NCBI GenBank assembly: GCA_002344065.1
Contig: DDTK01000001.1
Span: 252,621 to 316,620, forward strand
Source of the DNA: Flammeovirgaceae bacterium UBA2366
GTDB lineage: Bacteria > Bacteroidota > Bacteroidia > Cytophagales > Cyclobacteriaceae
DNA length: 64,000 bases
Direction of reading: 5' to 3'
The position numbers and the translations under genes were made by a program. The notes under the pieces were generated by a model. The model did no database searches. It saw only the letters and a list, made by a program, of their open reading frames with translations, and was not told the DNA's origin. The first letter of the stretch is position 1. Each line of letters begins with the position of its first letter. Below, piece after piece: positions 41,493 through 51,216 of this stretch.

Positions 41493-42475
41493 TACTGCTC
41501 AGCCAGCTCCACCATATTCTTTGAACCAACATAAAACGGTGTTCGTTGATGCAGCGATGTAGGCTGAATATCAAGAATTCTTTCCTTACCGTTAGATGCC
41601 TTGCCTCCCGCCTGTTCGGCTATAAAAGCCAGTGCGTTACACTCATATAGTAGCCGCAATTTTCCGTTAGGGTCTTTTGCCGTTGCCGGGTAAATGTAGA
41701 TACCACCTTTCAATAGGTTTCGGTGAAAATCAGCCACCAGTGAGCCAATGTATCGACCGGTGTAGCCTTCATCTTTACAGAAATGCAGATAGTTGCGAAC
41801 CGATTGTGAAAAGGATTTATAGGAGCCTTCATTCACAGAAAATATTTTTCCATTAATAGGCTGGCGCATATTCGGGTGCGAAAGAAAATATTCACCCAAG
41901 GTAGGCTCATAGGTGAAACCATTTACACCATGCCCGGTAGTGTATACCAGCATGGTGGAGGAACCATACAAAATATAACCTGCAGCTACCTGTTCCGATC
42001 CTTTCTGTAAAATATCTTCCTGTTGAATGGGGGTACCCGGTTTACTCTTTCTTCTGTAAATAGAAAAGATGGTGCCGATGGAAACGTTTACGTCAATATT
42101 GGATGAACCATCTAGTGGATCAATAGCAATTACATACTTGCCATCATTATTAAGATCAAGATAGGTTTCACTTTCTTCTGAAATCAAGGCACAAGCTTCC
42201 CCTCCTTTCATCAACGCTCGTGTAAAACGGATGTTGGCCAGCACATCAAGCTTCTGTTGCTGTTCTCCGCCTGTATTCGTTGAACCGAGTGAACCCATAA
42301 TATCAATTAAACCAGCCTTATTTACTTCACGATTAACCACTTTTGAGGCTAGTGCGATGTCACGAAGTAGTTGAGATAGTTCACCACTGGCGTAGGCAAA
42401 CTGATTTTGCTTGCTCTTAATAAACCTGTCGAGTGCGCTGCCAATGGGCTCAGCTATTCTGGATTCTTCCATCAT
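41489..42475 (-). CDS. fbp: Fructose-1,6-bisphosphatase, class 1
   Basis: A 328-residue gluconeogenic phosphatase that removes the 1-phosphate of fructose 1,6-bisphosphate. The metal site 'AIDPLDGSSNIDVNVSIGTIF' (key residues Asp-Pro-Leu-Asp-Gly), the early 'ELSQLLRDIALASKVVNREVNKAGL' helix and the C-terminal 'HQRTPFYVGSKNMVEL' are standard class 1 motifs. The ATG at 42475 is used; the frame is open 18 codons further to a TTG, but that part lacks resemblance. A dual FBP/SBP role cannot be excluded. It diverges from the aspartate kinase gene. Confidence 0.95.
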   Translation of the reverse strand: MMEESRIAEPIGSALDRFIKSKQNQFAYASGELSQLLRDIALASKVVNREVNKAGLIDIMGSLGSTNTGGEQQQKLDVLANIRFTRALMKGGEACALISEESETYLDLNNDGKYVIAIDPLDGSSNIDVNVSIGTIFSIYRRKSKPGTPIQQEDILQKGSEQVAAGYILYGSSTMLVYTTGHGVNGFTYEPTLGEYFLSHPNMRQPINGKIFSVNEGSYKSFSQSVRNYLHFCKDEGYTGRYIGSLVADFHRNLLKGGIYIYPATAKDPNGKLRLLYECNALAFIAEQAGGKASNGKERILDIQPTSLHQRTPFYVGSKNMVELAEQY

Positions 42476-42549
42476 TGGGATTAAACTTTTTTTCCGTTGA
42501 TCTTTACAGTCTGTAAAATTAACCTGCAAACGATTTAGAACAACGAAAT

Positions 42550-43794
42550 ATGAAGGTTTTTAAATTCGGAGGGGCCTCCCTTAGAAATGCGCAAGCCGTG
42601 CGCAACATGAGTACTATTGTTAGGGATTATGCCAATGGCCCCCTTTTAGTGGTCGTTTCTGCCATGGACAAAACCACAAATGCCCTGGAGCGTGTTGTGT
42701 ATAATTTTTTAAGGGGCGGAAACTATCAATCAGAGATCACCACTATTTTCGAGTATCACCAAAACCTGGTAAACGAATTGTTTGAAAATCCGCAGGAAAT
42801 ACTTCACATACTTGAAGGTTTAGCTTCGCAGCTTACTGAAAAACTCCGTACCACCAGTGATGAGGACAAGTTATACGATCAGGTGGTGTGTTTCGGTGAA
42901 ATTCTGTCGTCTGTTATTGTCCACCATTATCTGGCCGCAGTGGGTATAAAGAACATGTGGAAAGATGCCCGCCAACTGATTTGTACTGATAGTACCTTCC
43001 GGGAGGGAAAGATTAATTGGGCCTTAACCGAATCCAGCATATTGTCCCTGCGGCAAGAATTGGAAACTCATGCAATCATTACACAAGGATTCATAGGTGG
43101 AGATGAAAGCGGAAATACCACAACGCTTGGAAGAGAAGGTTCGGATTTTTCAGCCGCCATTTTTGCTTCATGTCTGCTGGCCGATTCCGTTACCATTTGG
43201 AAAGATGTGCCCGGAGTAATGAATGCCGATCCTAAACGGCTGCCGGCAGCCATCGTGTTTGAAGAATTGCCGTATAAGGAAGCTGCCGAGATGACTTATT
43301 ATGGCGCTTCTGTAATCCATCCAAAAACCATAAAACCACTGGCCCTGAAAGGTATACCCTTACTGGTAAAAAGCTTTACCAATCCTTCATTGCCCGGTAC
43401 AAAAATTCATGATTGTAAGGTTGAGCACCTGCCACCGATGATTGTTTTTAAGGACAACCAGTGCCTGATTTCGTGTAAAGTAACCGATTTTACATTTGTC
43501 AATGAAGATCAACTCAGCGCTATCTTTTATGCCCTATCGGAATTGAACGTTAAATTAAACGTCATGCAAAACTCTGCTATTTCATTTTCATTTTGTATCG
43601 ACTTTCGGGAAAACAAAGTTATGGCGCTTATTGAAAAACTTCAGGAACGTTTTGAGGTATACTATAATACCAATCTTACGTTAGTAACCATCAAAAATTA
43701 TGATGAACAAAGTTTTGAAACCTACAGAAAAAAGCCCGGAGTAATACTTGAGCAATCATCCCGATCAACGCTACAGGTTTTAGTAAAAGAATAG
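42550..43794 (+). CDS. Aspartate kinase (monofunctional)
   Basis: A 414-residue amino acid kinase that phosphorylates aspartate, the entry step to lysine, threonine and methionine. Signature 'VFKFGGASLRNAQAVRNM' at the start, 'ITQGFIGGDESGNTTTLGREGSDFSAA' in the catalytic core and 'WKDVPGVMNADPK' are visible; 'YYGASVIHPKTIKPL' closes the kinase domain near 270. About 120 residues of ACT-like domain follow. No homoserine dehydrogenase is fused. A lysC designation would need comparison with other aspartate kinase genes of the genome. Confidence 0.9.
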   Translation: MKVFKFGGASLRNAQAVRNMSTIVRDYANGPLLVVVSAMDKTTNALERVVYNFLRGGNYQSEITTIFEYHQNLVNELFENPQEILHILEGLASQLTEKLRTTSDEDKLYDQVVCFGEILSSVIVHHYLAAVGIKNMWKDARQLICTDSTFREGKINWALTESSILSLRQELETHAIITQGFIGGDESGNTTTLGREGSDFSAAIFASCLLADSVTIWKDVPGVMNADPKRLPAAIVFEELPYKEAAEMTYYGASVIHPKTIKPLALKGIPLLVKSFTNPSLPGTKIHDCKVEHLPPMIVFKDNQCLISCKVTDFTFVNEDQLSAIFYALSELNVKLNVMQNSAISFSFCIDFRENKVMALIEKLQERFEVYYNTNLTLVTIKNYDEQSFETYRKKPGVILEQSSRSTLQVLVKE

Positions 43795-43800
43795 AAGATT

Positions 43801-44289
43801 TTACTTAATCTTTAGATGGTTCTGCTCAAGGTGTTGCAGAAAAGATTCTGTGGAACGGTCCAAAATTTCAAAAACTTCCTGAAATCCGCGCATACCACCA
43901 TAGTATGGATCCGGAACTTCATCATGATTATCGCTGGCATCAAAACTGCGCATTAAAAATACCTTGTGTTGATGTTGGTCGGCCTTTGGCAAGCGCAGTA
44001 TATTCTGGTGATTGCTCTTATCCATAGCCAGGATGAAATCAAAATATTCCAAATCGGCAGATTGAAGTTGACGACCCCGATGATCAATGACAATCCCATT
44101 CTCCAGGGCGTTAGCCAGCGTGCGCTCATCAGGCGTATCACCAATATGATAGTTTGATGTGCCACAAGAATCAATTTCCAGAAACTGGTGGTAACCCCGT
44201 TGCGATACTTTGTGCTTAAAAATTGCTTCTGCCAGCGGGGAGCGGCAAATGTTGCCCAGGCATACAAAAAGTACTTTTATTTTAGTCAT
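43801..44289 (-). CDS. Low-molecular-weight protein tyrosine phosphatase
   Basis: A 162-residue phosphatase. The P-loop 'VCLGNICRSPLAEAI' carries the nucleophile Cys10 and Arg16; the general acid Asp lies in 'VPDPYYGGMRGF' near 130. The ATG at 44289 fits the family start; the open frame extends 26 codons further without resemblance. Such enzymes dephosphorylate protein tyrosine or arginine phosphate; no capsule kinase gene is adjacent, so the target is unknown. It converges with the aspartate kinase gene, six bases apart. Confidence 0.9.
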   Translation of the reverse strand: MTKIKVLFVCLGNICRSPLAEAIFKHKVSQRGYHQFLEIDSCGTSNYHIGDTPDERTLANALENGIVIDHRGRQLQSADLEYFDFILAMDKSNHQNILRLPKADQHQHKVFLMRSFDASDNHDEVPDPYYGGMRGFQEVFEILDRSTESFLQHLEQNHLKIK

Positions 44290-44419
44290 ATACGGTGATT
44301 TGTTATTGCTTGCGTTAAGCAGCCAGTTTTGGTGGTTAAAATAATACACCAAGTGGTTACAAAACACTTCAGCTTCGGTATATAATCACGCATAGCACAC
44401 TTTTACCGCCTTTTGGTTT

Positions 44420-44462
44420 GAAAAGCCCTACTTCACTTGCTCGAAGGGGGCTTTTCTTATTA
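44420..44462. terminator. Orphan terminator-like hairpin between divergent genes
   Basis: GAAAAGCCC (44420-44428) pairs with GGGCTTTTC (44448-44456), with an inner CTTC/GAAG stem, followed by TTATTATA. It lies upstream of both flanking genes (44289 minus, 44526 plus), so it does not end either of them. It may end a short unannotated transcript from the 44290-44420 region or read-through from an antisense promoter. Confidence 0.5.
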
Positions 44463-44482
44463 TACCCCTTCCTATCGCCACA

Positions 44483-44510
44483 TTGCCCTGTCAATATTTT
44501 TATAGATTTG
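44483..44510 (+). promoter_or_regulatory. Bacteroidota-type promoter for the enoyl-CoA hydratase gene
   Basis: TTG at 44483-44485 and TAGATTTG at 44503-44510 (exact TAnnTTTG) with 17 bases between. The ATG at 44526 is 15 bases downstream. Confidence 0.6.
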
Positions 44511-44525
44511 TAAAAATCTCATGCT

Positions 44526-45299
44526 ATGGAATTTATTAAGGTAACTGAACAGTACCAACCTGCTATCGCCCTCATTCAACTAAACAGACCAAAGGAGCTT
44601 AATGCTTTAAATAAGCAACTGATGGAAGAAGTAAGAGACACCCTTCAACTGCTGGATAAAAATGAAGCGGTAAGGGTAATTATTATTACCGGTGATGAGC
44701 GCGCATTTGCAGCGGGTGCCGATATCAAGCAAATGGCCGATAAATCAGCCATTGATATGTTACTGATTGATCAGTTCAGCACGTGGGATCAAATACGAAA
44801 AACCAAAAAACCAATCATTGCTGCCGTGTCGGGTTTTGCATTAGGAGGTGGCTGTGAATTTGCCATGACCTGCGATATGATTATTGCTTCAGAAACTGCA
44901 AAGTTTGGTCAGCCAGAAATAAAAATTGGGACTATACCCGGTGCCGGTGGAACACAACGCTTAACCAAAGCCGTTGGAAAAGCTAAGGCGATGGAGCTGA
45001 TTTTAACCGGAAGATTCCTTTCGGCTGAAGAAGCGCATTTTTATGGATTGGTTAACAAAGTAGTGCCGGTGGAAATGTACCTGCATGAAGCGGTTGAACT
45101 GGCAAAAGAAATTGCCCAAATGTCGCCCGTGGCTGTTCAATTGGCCAAAGAAGCTATCAACCGTTCATTTGAAACACAACTGGATGAAGGACTCGCCTTC
45201 GAACGAAAAAACTTCTACTTAACATTTGCCTCTGCCGATCAGAAAGAGGGGATGAATGCTTTTGTGGAAAAGCGGAAACCATCATTTACGGGTCGTTGA
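44526..45299 (+). CDS. Enoyl-CoA hydratase
   Basis: A 257-residue crotonase-family enzyme that hydrates 2-enoyl-CoA in fatty-acid beta-oxidation. Both catalytic glutamates are present with the classical 20-residue spacing: Glu111 in 'GFALGGGCEFAM' and Glu131 in 'GQPEIKIGTIPGAGGTQRL'. 'AFAAGADIKQM' forms the CoA-binding oxyanion part. Length matches the mature mitochondrial enzyme. Cytosolic. The AI-2E-family gene begins 9 bases downstream. Confidence 0.9.
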   Translation: MEFIKVTEQYQPAIALIQLNRPKELNALNKQLMEEVRDTLQLLDKNEAVRVIIITGDERAFAAGADIKQMADKSAIDMLLIDQFSTWDQIRKTKKPIIAAVSGFALGGGCEFAMTCDMIIASETAKFGQPEIKIGTIPGAGGTQRLTKAVGKAKAMELILTGRFLSAEEAHFYGLVNKVVPVEMYLHEAVELAKEIAQMSPVAVQLAKEAINRSFETQLDEGLAFERKNFYLTFASADQKEGMNAFVEKRKPSFTGR

Positions 45300-45308
45300 T
45301 TAACACTC

Positions 45309-46373
45309 ATGGATCAACCGGATACAAGGCCCTTTAAAGTAGAACGAATTGCTTCATGGTTTGTAATTCTGGCTATACTTATTTTCTGCTTGAATTACTT
45401 CAGCAATTTTCTCCAACCCATTGTCATCGCTGTTATGATATGGTACGGTGTGTATGAGCTAAAACGCGTACTACATAAGATAAAAATTAAAGGAAACTCA
45501 TTACCCAATTGGTTGCTCACCACTTTTGCTTTTCTTATCATTCTTTTGATAAGTTTCGGGGTTTTCGAAATTCTTACTTCCAATCTTGAGTTGATCATCA
45601 GGAAATCGCCCGAATATGCGGAGAACTTTAAGCGAATGATTTCCGGGCTTCACACAGTAGATGGTTTTCAGGATATACAGGAGCGAATCATTAGCAAGGC
45701 TAAAGAGTTTGATATTCAACCAATACTTACCGCCTTTTTAAATAGTTTGACCAATATTGCTGGTAACACCATTGTCATCATTATATATGTTGCCTTTCTC
45801 TTAGTGGAAGAAAAGTTTTTTGCGAAAAAATTACAAGCCGTAACAGCAAGCTCAACAAAACAGGAGAAGGTCAATTTGGTTATGGATCAGATAACGCAAG
45901 CCATCAGAAAATACATTTCCGTAAAAACACAAATGAGTTTACTCACGGGGGTATTAAGTTATGTACTGCTCCTTCTTTTTGGAGTAGACTTTCCGGTGCT
46001 ATGGGCTTTTCTGATTTTCTTGTTGAACTTTATTCCCTACATCGGCTCATTTATCGCAACCTCCCTGCCGTCCATATTTGCTATGTTTCAATTCCAATCT
46101 TTTGCCATGCTGTTTTGGGTGTTCATGGTCATTCAGGCTGTGCAATTACTGGTGGGTAATGTATTGGAGCCCAAAATAATGGGCCGAACCCTTAACCTGA
46201 GCCCGCTTGGGGTTATGCTGGCCTTAACTTTTTGGGGTGTTATTTGGGGCGTACTGGGCATGTTTCTTTCCGTCCCCATCACCTCTGTTATGCTGATCAC
46301 CTTTTCGCGTTTCGAAAGCACCCGATTTATTGCGATTTGGCTTTCTGAAACAGGCGAAATTGAAAACGCCTGA
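45309..46373 (+). CDS. AI-2E family transporter
   Basis: A 354-residue inner-membrane protein with seven or eight hydrophobic helices and the family signature: paired N-terminal helices ('WFVILAILIFCLNYFSNFLQPIVIAVMIWYGVY', broken by short loops), a soluble helical stretch about 105-150, and 'LWAFLIFLLNFIPYIGSFIATSLPSIFA' plus 'GNVLEPKIMGRTLNLSPLGVMLALTFWGVIWG' near the end. Family members export autoinducer-2 (TqsA) or act as Na+/H+ antiporters; substrate unknown here. Follows the enoyl-CoA hydratase gene by 9 bases. Confidence 0.9.
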   Translation: MDQPDTRPFKVERIASWFVILAILIFCLNYFSNFLQPIVIAVMIWYGVYELKRVLHKIKIKGNSLPNWLLTTFAFLIILLISFGVFEILTSNLELIIRKSPEYAENFKRMISGLHTVDGFQDIQERIISKAKEFDIQPILTAFLNSLTNIAGNTIVIIIYVAFLLVEEKFFAKKLQAVTASSTKQEKVNLVMDQITQAIRKYISVKTQMSLLTGVLSYVLLLLFGVDFPVLWAFLIFLLNFIPYIGSFIATSLPSIFAMFQFQSFAMLFWVFMVIQAVQLLVGNVLEPKIMGRTLNLSPLGVMLALTFWGVIWGVLGMFLSVPITSVMLITFSRFESTRFIAIWLSETGEIENA

Positions 46374-46502
46374 AGCAATACTGATAAGCATCATCGAATT
46401 CTAATCCCTGCGGCAAAGCTATTTACACGTATGAATGAGGTAGGTTTTACTAGGAAAAACCTGAAATATTTACAATCTTAATTATCTTCTTTGTGATTAC
46501 GA

Positions 46503-48914
46503 ATGGCCACACTTAGAACTAATAAACAGCAGGAAGATAGCAAACTGCAACAATTCCATCTCAAGTTAGCATTAGATGCGGCTAACCTTGGCATTTGGGA
46601 TTGGAACCTGCAAACGGGTGGCGTACGCTGGTCTGACAACGTTGAACAAATTATAGGACTGAAAAACAAATTTGATGGAAAGGCGCAAACCTATCTGAAT
46701 AGCATTATTGAGGAAGACCGTGCTTTCGTTGCCGAAACCATTAACAATGCCATCAAAAATAAAATTGATTTTTCGGTAGAACATCGCGTATTGTTAAAAG
46801 GCGATGTCATTCGATGGATTGAAGGTAACGGAAAAGTCATTTTTGATGATTCCGGAAGGGCCCTCTCACTAACCGGTACCGTACGGGATGTCACGGATCG
46901 AAAAAAAAATGAGGAAGATCTGAAGCAACGCGATCAGCTCTTTGCCACATTGGCGCATGTAACCAGTGAGTTCATACTTCATGCCAACTGGGAGGATGCG
47001 ATTTCATCCGTATTGCAATCGTTGGGCGAAATGATGAATGTTGATCGGGTTTATATTTTTCAGAATGATTCACCGGTTAACCACCATACAGAGACAACCA
47101 GTCAACGCTACGAGTGGAATTCTTCTGATGCTGAACCTCAAATCAATAATCCTCAATTGCAACATTTACCTGTTGCAGCAATGCCAGGAATTGAATTGCT
47201 GGAAAAAAACAAACCTTACCATGCATTAACAAAAAAAATTCAAAATGAAGATTTAAAAACATTACTGGAAAGTCAGGCAATAGTTTCTATTCTCATCTTC
47301 CCCATTTTTGTTAAGAAAGAATTTTGGGGATTTATTGGTTTTGACGATTGCCGGCATGAGCGACATTGGATCGAACTTGAATTTTCTGTGCTGCATTCAT
47401 TTTCCTCCAGTCTGGCAGGAGCCATAGAACGGAAACTTTCTGTAGAAGCGCTTGCGCATAGCGAAGAGAGCTACCGCAATCTTTTTGATGCTGTGGGAGA
47501 GGCCATTTACGTTCACGATTTCAATGGCGTTATCCTGGATGTAAACCAACGGGTACTTGAACTCTATGGCTATACCAAAGACGATTTGATAGGCCAGACG
47601 CCCGCCATTTTTATGGCCGAAGGAATGAACGACCTGGAGGCTTTAGCTGTAAAATTTCAGGAAGCCATTAAGGGTATACCCCAAACCTTCGAATGGTGGG
47701 GAAAAAAGAAAAATGGCGAAGTGTTTTTAAAAGAAGTGCACACCAATAAGGGGTTTTATTTCGGTAAAGCCGTAGTTATCGCAACCGCGTGGGATATTAC
47801 CGAGCGCAGAAAGATTGAAAATGAAATTCGCGAAAGTGAACAACGTTTTCGCACACTGCAGCAGGCTTCTTTTGGTGGAATTGGTTTGCATGATCAAGGG
47901 AAAATAATTGATTGTAATAAAGGACTTTGCGATATAACCGGATACAGTTATGAAGAGCTGATTGGCAGTAATGGTTTCAACCTGATAGCTCCCGAGTGGC
48001 AGGAAACTGTCAAACAATATGTCATATCAGGTTACGATAAACCGTATGATGTTGAAGGAATCCGAAAAGACGGCAGTCGTTATTTTCTTGAAATACAAGG
48101 AAAAGAAATTCCTCATCAAGGAAAAAATATTCGTGTAACCGAATTTCGCGACATCACTTCCCGAAAGTTAGCTGAAGAAAAAATCAGGGAACAAAATATA
48201 AGGTTAACACATCTGGCAGAAGACCTTACCAAAAAGAATGATCAGCTTGAAGAATTCACGCAAATTGTTTCGCATAACTTGCGATCTCCCGCAGGCAACA
48301 TCGTATCGTTACTGAATCTTTTTGATCAGACAAAAAGTAATGAAGAAAAAGAAGAATATTTCGGATTATTAAAACAAACCGGTGATACCATTCTTGGCTC
48401 GCTGAATGAACTCAATGAAGTATTAAAGATTAAACAAAACCGCGACATTGAGCGACAGCATATTGGTTTTTCCAATGCACTCGAAAACGTAAAGAAAATG
48501 CTGACGGGAAAGATCATGGAATTGTCTGCACAAATTACCGCTGATTTTGAAAGTGCCCCTATGGTATATTTTCCAGCCATTTACCTGGAGAGCATTCTGC
48601 TCAATCTACTTAGCAATTCATTGAAGTATAACAATCCATCCCGACCTTTGTTAATATCCTTACGATCCGAAGAAACTGAACATCATGTGGAACTTCATGT
48701 ATCTGATAATGGACTGGGCATAAACCTGGAGCGCTATGGACACCAGATCTTTAAAATGAGAAAAACCTTTCATTATCATCCTGAAGCCAGAGGTATTGGG
48801 CTTTTCCTGGTGAAAAATCAGGTTGAAGCCATGGGCGGAAGCATTTCTGTAATAAGTAAAGAGAACAAAGGCACCACCTTTACTATTCAATTCAAAAAAT
48901 CAGTTCACAACTGA
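46503..48914 (+). CDS. Multi-PAS/GAF sensor histidine kinase
   Basis: An 803-residue cytosolic sensor kinase without clear transmembrane helices. PAS about 20-135 ('ANLGIWDWNLQTGGVRWSDNVEQIIG'); GAF-like about 140-310 ('GEMMNVDRVYIFQND', 'FVKKEFWGFIGFDDC'); PAS about 315-435; PAS about 440-565 ('GLCDITGYSYEELIGSNGFNLI'); phosphoacceptor His near 595 in 'FTQIVSHNLRSPAGNIVSLL'; ATPase domain about 655-803 with N-box 'ILLNLLSNSLKYN', G1 'VSDNGLGIN' and G2 'ARGIGLFLVKN'. It should autophosphorylate and hand the phosphate to the response regulator whose ATG overlaps its stop codon (TGATG). Confidence 0.9.
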   Translation: MATLRTNKQQEDSKLQQFHLKLALDAANLGIWDWNLQTGGVRWSDNVEQIIGLKNKFDGKAQTYLNSIIEEDRAFVAETINNAIKNKIDFSVEHRVLLKGDVIRWIEGNGKVIFDDSGRALSLTGTVRDVTDRKKNEEDLKQRDQLFATLAHVTSEFILHANWEDAISSVLQSLGEMMNVDRVYIFQNDSPVNHHTETTSQRYEWNSSDAEPQINNPQLQHLPVAAMPGIELLEKNKPYHALTKKIQNEDLKTLLESQAIVSILIFPIFVKKEFWGFIGFDDCRHERHWIELEFSVLHSFSSSLAGAIERKLSVEALAHSEESYRNLFDAVGEAIYVHDFNGVILDVNQRVLELYGYTKDDLIGQTPAIFMAEGMNDLEALAVKFQEAIKGIPQTFEWWGKKKNGEVFLKEVHTNKGFYFGKAVVIATAWDITERRKIENEIRESEQRFRTLQQASFGGIGLHDQGKIIDCNKGLCDITGYSYEELIGSNGFNLIAPEWQETVKQYVISGYDKPYDVEGIRKDGSRYFLEIQGKEIPHQGKNIRVTEFRDITSRKLAEEKIREQNIRLTHLAEDLTKKNDQLEEFTQIVSHNLRSPAGNIVSLLNLFDQTKSNEEKEEYFGLLKQTGDTILGSLNELNEVLKIKQNRDIERQHIGFSNALENVKKMLTGKIMELSAQITADFESAPMVYFPAIYLESILLNLLSNSLKYNNPSRPLLISLRSEETEHHVELHVSDNGLGINLERYGHQIFKMRKTFHYHPEARGIGLFLVKNQVEAMGGSISVISKENKGTTFTIQFKKSVHN

Positions 48915-49312
48915 TGAATACGCTACCAACCATAGCGCTTATTGATGATGATGAAATATTTCAATTCACCACCTCACGGATTATTAAGCTAACCAATTTA
49001 CCTTTTAACATTACCCAGTTTTTTAATGGCGAACAAGCCATCACCTACCTGAGTAAAAATGCTGCATATACGGATAAGCTTCCTGATATTATTTTATTGG
49101 ATATTAACATGCCTGTAATTGATGGTTGGATGTTTTTGGATGAATTCAAGACTCTTGCCAACAATCTAAAAAAGAATATTACCATCTACATGGTAAGTTC
49201 TTCCATTGCTCCGGAAGACATCCGGAGAGCAAAATCAAATCCACTCGTATCCGACTATCTGGTAAAACCTATTTCATTGGAAACCCTTAAGCATGTGCTC
49301 GTACCCAACTGA
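48914..49312 (+). CDS. Single-domain response regulator
   Basis: A 132-residue receiver domain only. The acidic pair Asp11-Asp12 ('LIDDDEIFQFT'), phosphoacceptor Asp63 ('IILLDINMPVIDGW') and Lys118 ('YLVKPIS') are in place. With no output domain it must act through a partner, for example another kinase or protein binding. Its ATG overlaps the kinase stop by one base, so the two are translationally coupled. Confidence 0.95.
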   Translation: MNTLPTIALIDDDEIFQFTTSRIIKLTNLPFNITQFFNGEQAITYLSKNAAYTDKLPDIILLDINMPVIDGWMFLDEFKTLANNLKKNITIYMVSSSIAPEDIRRAKSNPLVSDYLVKPISLETLKHVLVPN

Positions 49313-49398
49313 ACTGACCTGGAAATTAATTTTACAGGACGGCTGATTTTACATTAGATTTTTTCAATACATTTCTGATCCGTTAACGGCCCTGTAAA

Positions 49399-51192
49399 GT
49401 GCATAAATCAGCGCTTATTGGTTATATTTTTGGTACACTTTTACTGAATTCCATTTGTGTAAATGCTCAAACCAAAAAGGATTCGGAGGAGAAAAAATCC
49501 ATTACCAAAAAAGCCTTCCAAGAAGGTCTGAAACTTATCAGCACTACCCCAAATGATACAATTGTCAATATTCAGAGTACCGATCCATTTATTGAGCATT
49601 CGGGAAAAATTATCCGTTATATCTTTATTGAACGTATCGGTTTCGAAAAATCAATTTACGACAGCACTAAAAAGGTAAAAAAAACGGTAACCAATATCGC
49701 TAATGCATTGCACAGCAATACGCGCGAAAAAATCATTTATCAACATTTATTTCTGCATCAACATGAACCGGTTAATCCTGCTAAACTCAGCGATAATGAA
49801 CGGTTTCTGCGTGATCTTGATTTTATACTCGATAGCCGAATTGTTATAATACCAGTTGCCGGAACAGACTCAGTGGATTTGACGGTGATAACCCGCGATG
49901 TCTTTAGTTTAGGTGGAAGCCTTGGCGGAAGTTTACCATCGGCTCCAAAAATAAGTGTATTCGATGCTAACGTTAGCGGCCGTGGTCAACGTATTGAATA
50001 CACGGCACACATTAACCAGGAACGAACACCAACAGTAGGTCATGCACTTTACTATAGAAAGAGTAGTGCTTTTGGAAGTTTTGCAAATATTGAATTAGGA
50101 TTTACCCAATTAAATACAGGACGGAGCTATGGTGAGGAGAATGAATACGCCATTTTCACCAGAATTAACCGACCACTTGTTTCGCCTTATTCCAGGTTGG
50201 CTGGCGGTTTTGAAATAAGCCGAAACTGGTCGGAAAATGTATTCAACGATCCAGACAGTGTATTTATAAAATACCGATATTCTGTGTTTGACACGTGGTT
50301 TGGATATAACTTAGGAATTCATCGAAAGATTGCTGACCGTAAACGGTTGTTCCTGGCGGTACGCTATTTTAATGGCAGCTATCAAGATCAACCAGAACAG
50401 GCCGAGTATCTGGAAGAAAGACTTTATAATGATCTCTACGGAACCCTTACTGAATTTACATTCTATAAGCAGGATTATTTCAAAACAAGATATGTATTCG
50501 GTTTTGGACGAACCGAAGATGTTCCCTATGGTATTTCGCTGGCGGTTTCCTCTGGCTATTTCCGTGAAGTAGCTATTGAAAGACCTTATACAGGAATTAA
50601 ATTCAACTATTCATGGGCCAGCAAGAAAGGAAATTTTTACAAACTCACAGTACAATCGGGTGCTTATTACCGTAACAAGGAGGCGGAAGATGCAGTCCTT
50701 CAGGTGGGTGCAGCATATTATACGCGCGTTTGGAATATGAATCGGTATAAGCTCAGAAGTTATATCTCAAGCTCCTACACTAATATTTTCAACCGCAAGG
50801 TGAGTGAGCCACTGCACCTTAATAAAAATTTTATTCCTGGTTTTAATACCGATGATCTGGATGCAAATAGTCGAACGGCAACACATGTTGAATCTACTCT
50901 TTTTACACCCTGGATGTTATTGGGCTTTCGATTTGCTCCTTTTGTCTCCGCTGATATTGTTCACTTAAAATGCCTGTCGTGTGGCCAAATCGATAAAACA
51001 TTTCTGGGTATCAGTTCAGGGTTAAGAACCCGTAATGAAAACCTGATTTTCGGCACTATGGAATTAAAAGCAACCTACGTTCCTTCCAATGCATTCGGTG
51101 AGCCTGAATTTATTTTCAGCTTCAAACAAAATGTTCGAATAAAAAATACCGGTACTTTCGTTCGAGCACCATCCCTTATCCGTTATAATTAG
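49399..51192 (+). CDS. POTRA-like outer-membrane barrel protein of unknown function
   Basis: A 597-residue exported protein starting with GTG (no ATG precedes the leader), signal peptide ending 'SICVNAQT'. Residues about 55-165 look like a POTRA domain ('GKIIRYIFIERIGFEKSIYD', then 'DLDFILDSRIVIIPVAGTDSVDLTVITRD'), and the rest is a beta barrel of about 430 residues. 'GGSLGGSLPSAPKISVFDANVSGRGQRIEYTAHI' opens the barrel, resembling Omp85-type surface antigens. The end is '...FVRAPSLIRYN', lacking the classical terminal Phe. It may assemble or export proteins or lipids, but no partner gene is visible. Confidence 0.75.
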   Translation: MHKSALIGYIFGTLLLNSICVNAQTKKDSEEKKSITKKAFQEGLKLISTTPNDTIVNIQSTDPFIEHSGKIIRYIFIERIGFEKSIYDSTKKVKKTVTNIANALHSNTREKIIYQHLFLHQHEPVNPAKLSDNERFLRDLDFILDSRIVIIPVAGTDSVDLTVITRDVFSLGGSLGGSLPSAPKISVFDANVSGRGQRIEYTAHINQERTPTVGHALYYRKSSAFGSFANIELGFTQLNTGRSYGEENEYAIFTRINRPLVSPYSRLAGGFEISRNWSENVFNDPDSVFIKYRYSVFDTWFGYNLGIHRKIADRKRLFLAVRYFNGSYQDQPEQAEYLEERLYNDLYGTLTEFTFYKQDYFKTRYVFGFGRTEDVPYGISLAVSSGYFREVAIERPYTGIKFNYSWASKKGNFYKLTVQSGAYYRNKEAEDAVLQVGAAYYTRVWNMNRYKLRSYISSSYTNIFNRKVSEPLHLNKNFIPGFNTDDLDANSRTATHVESTLFTPWMLLGFRFAPFVSADIVHLKCLSCGQIDKTFLGISSGLRTRNENLIFGTMELKATYVPSNAFGEPEFIFSFKQNVRIKNTGTFVRAPSLIRYN

Positions 51193-51216
51193 AATTCAAT
51201 AATGTATATTTAAAAT

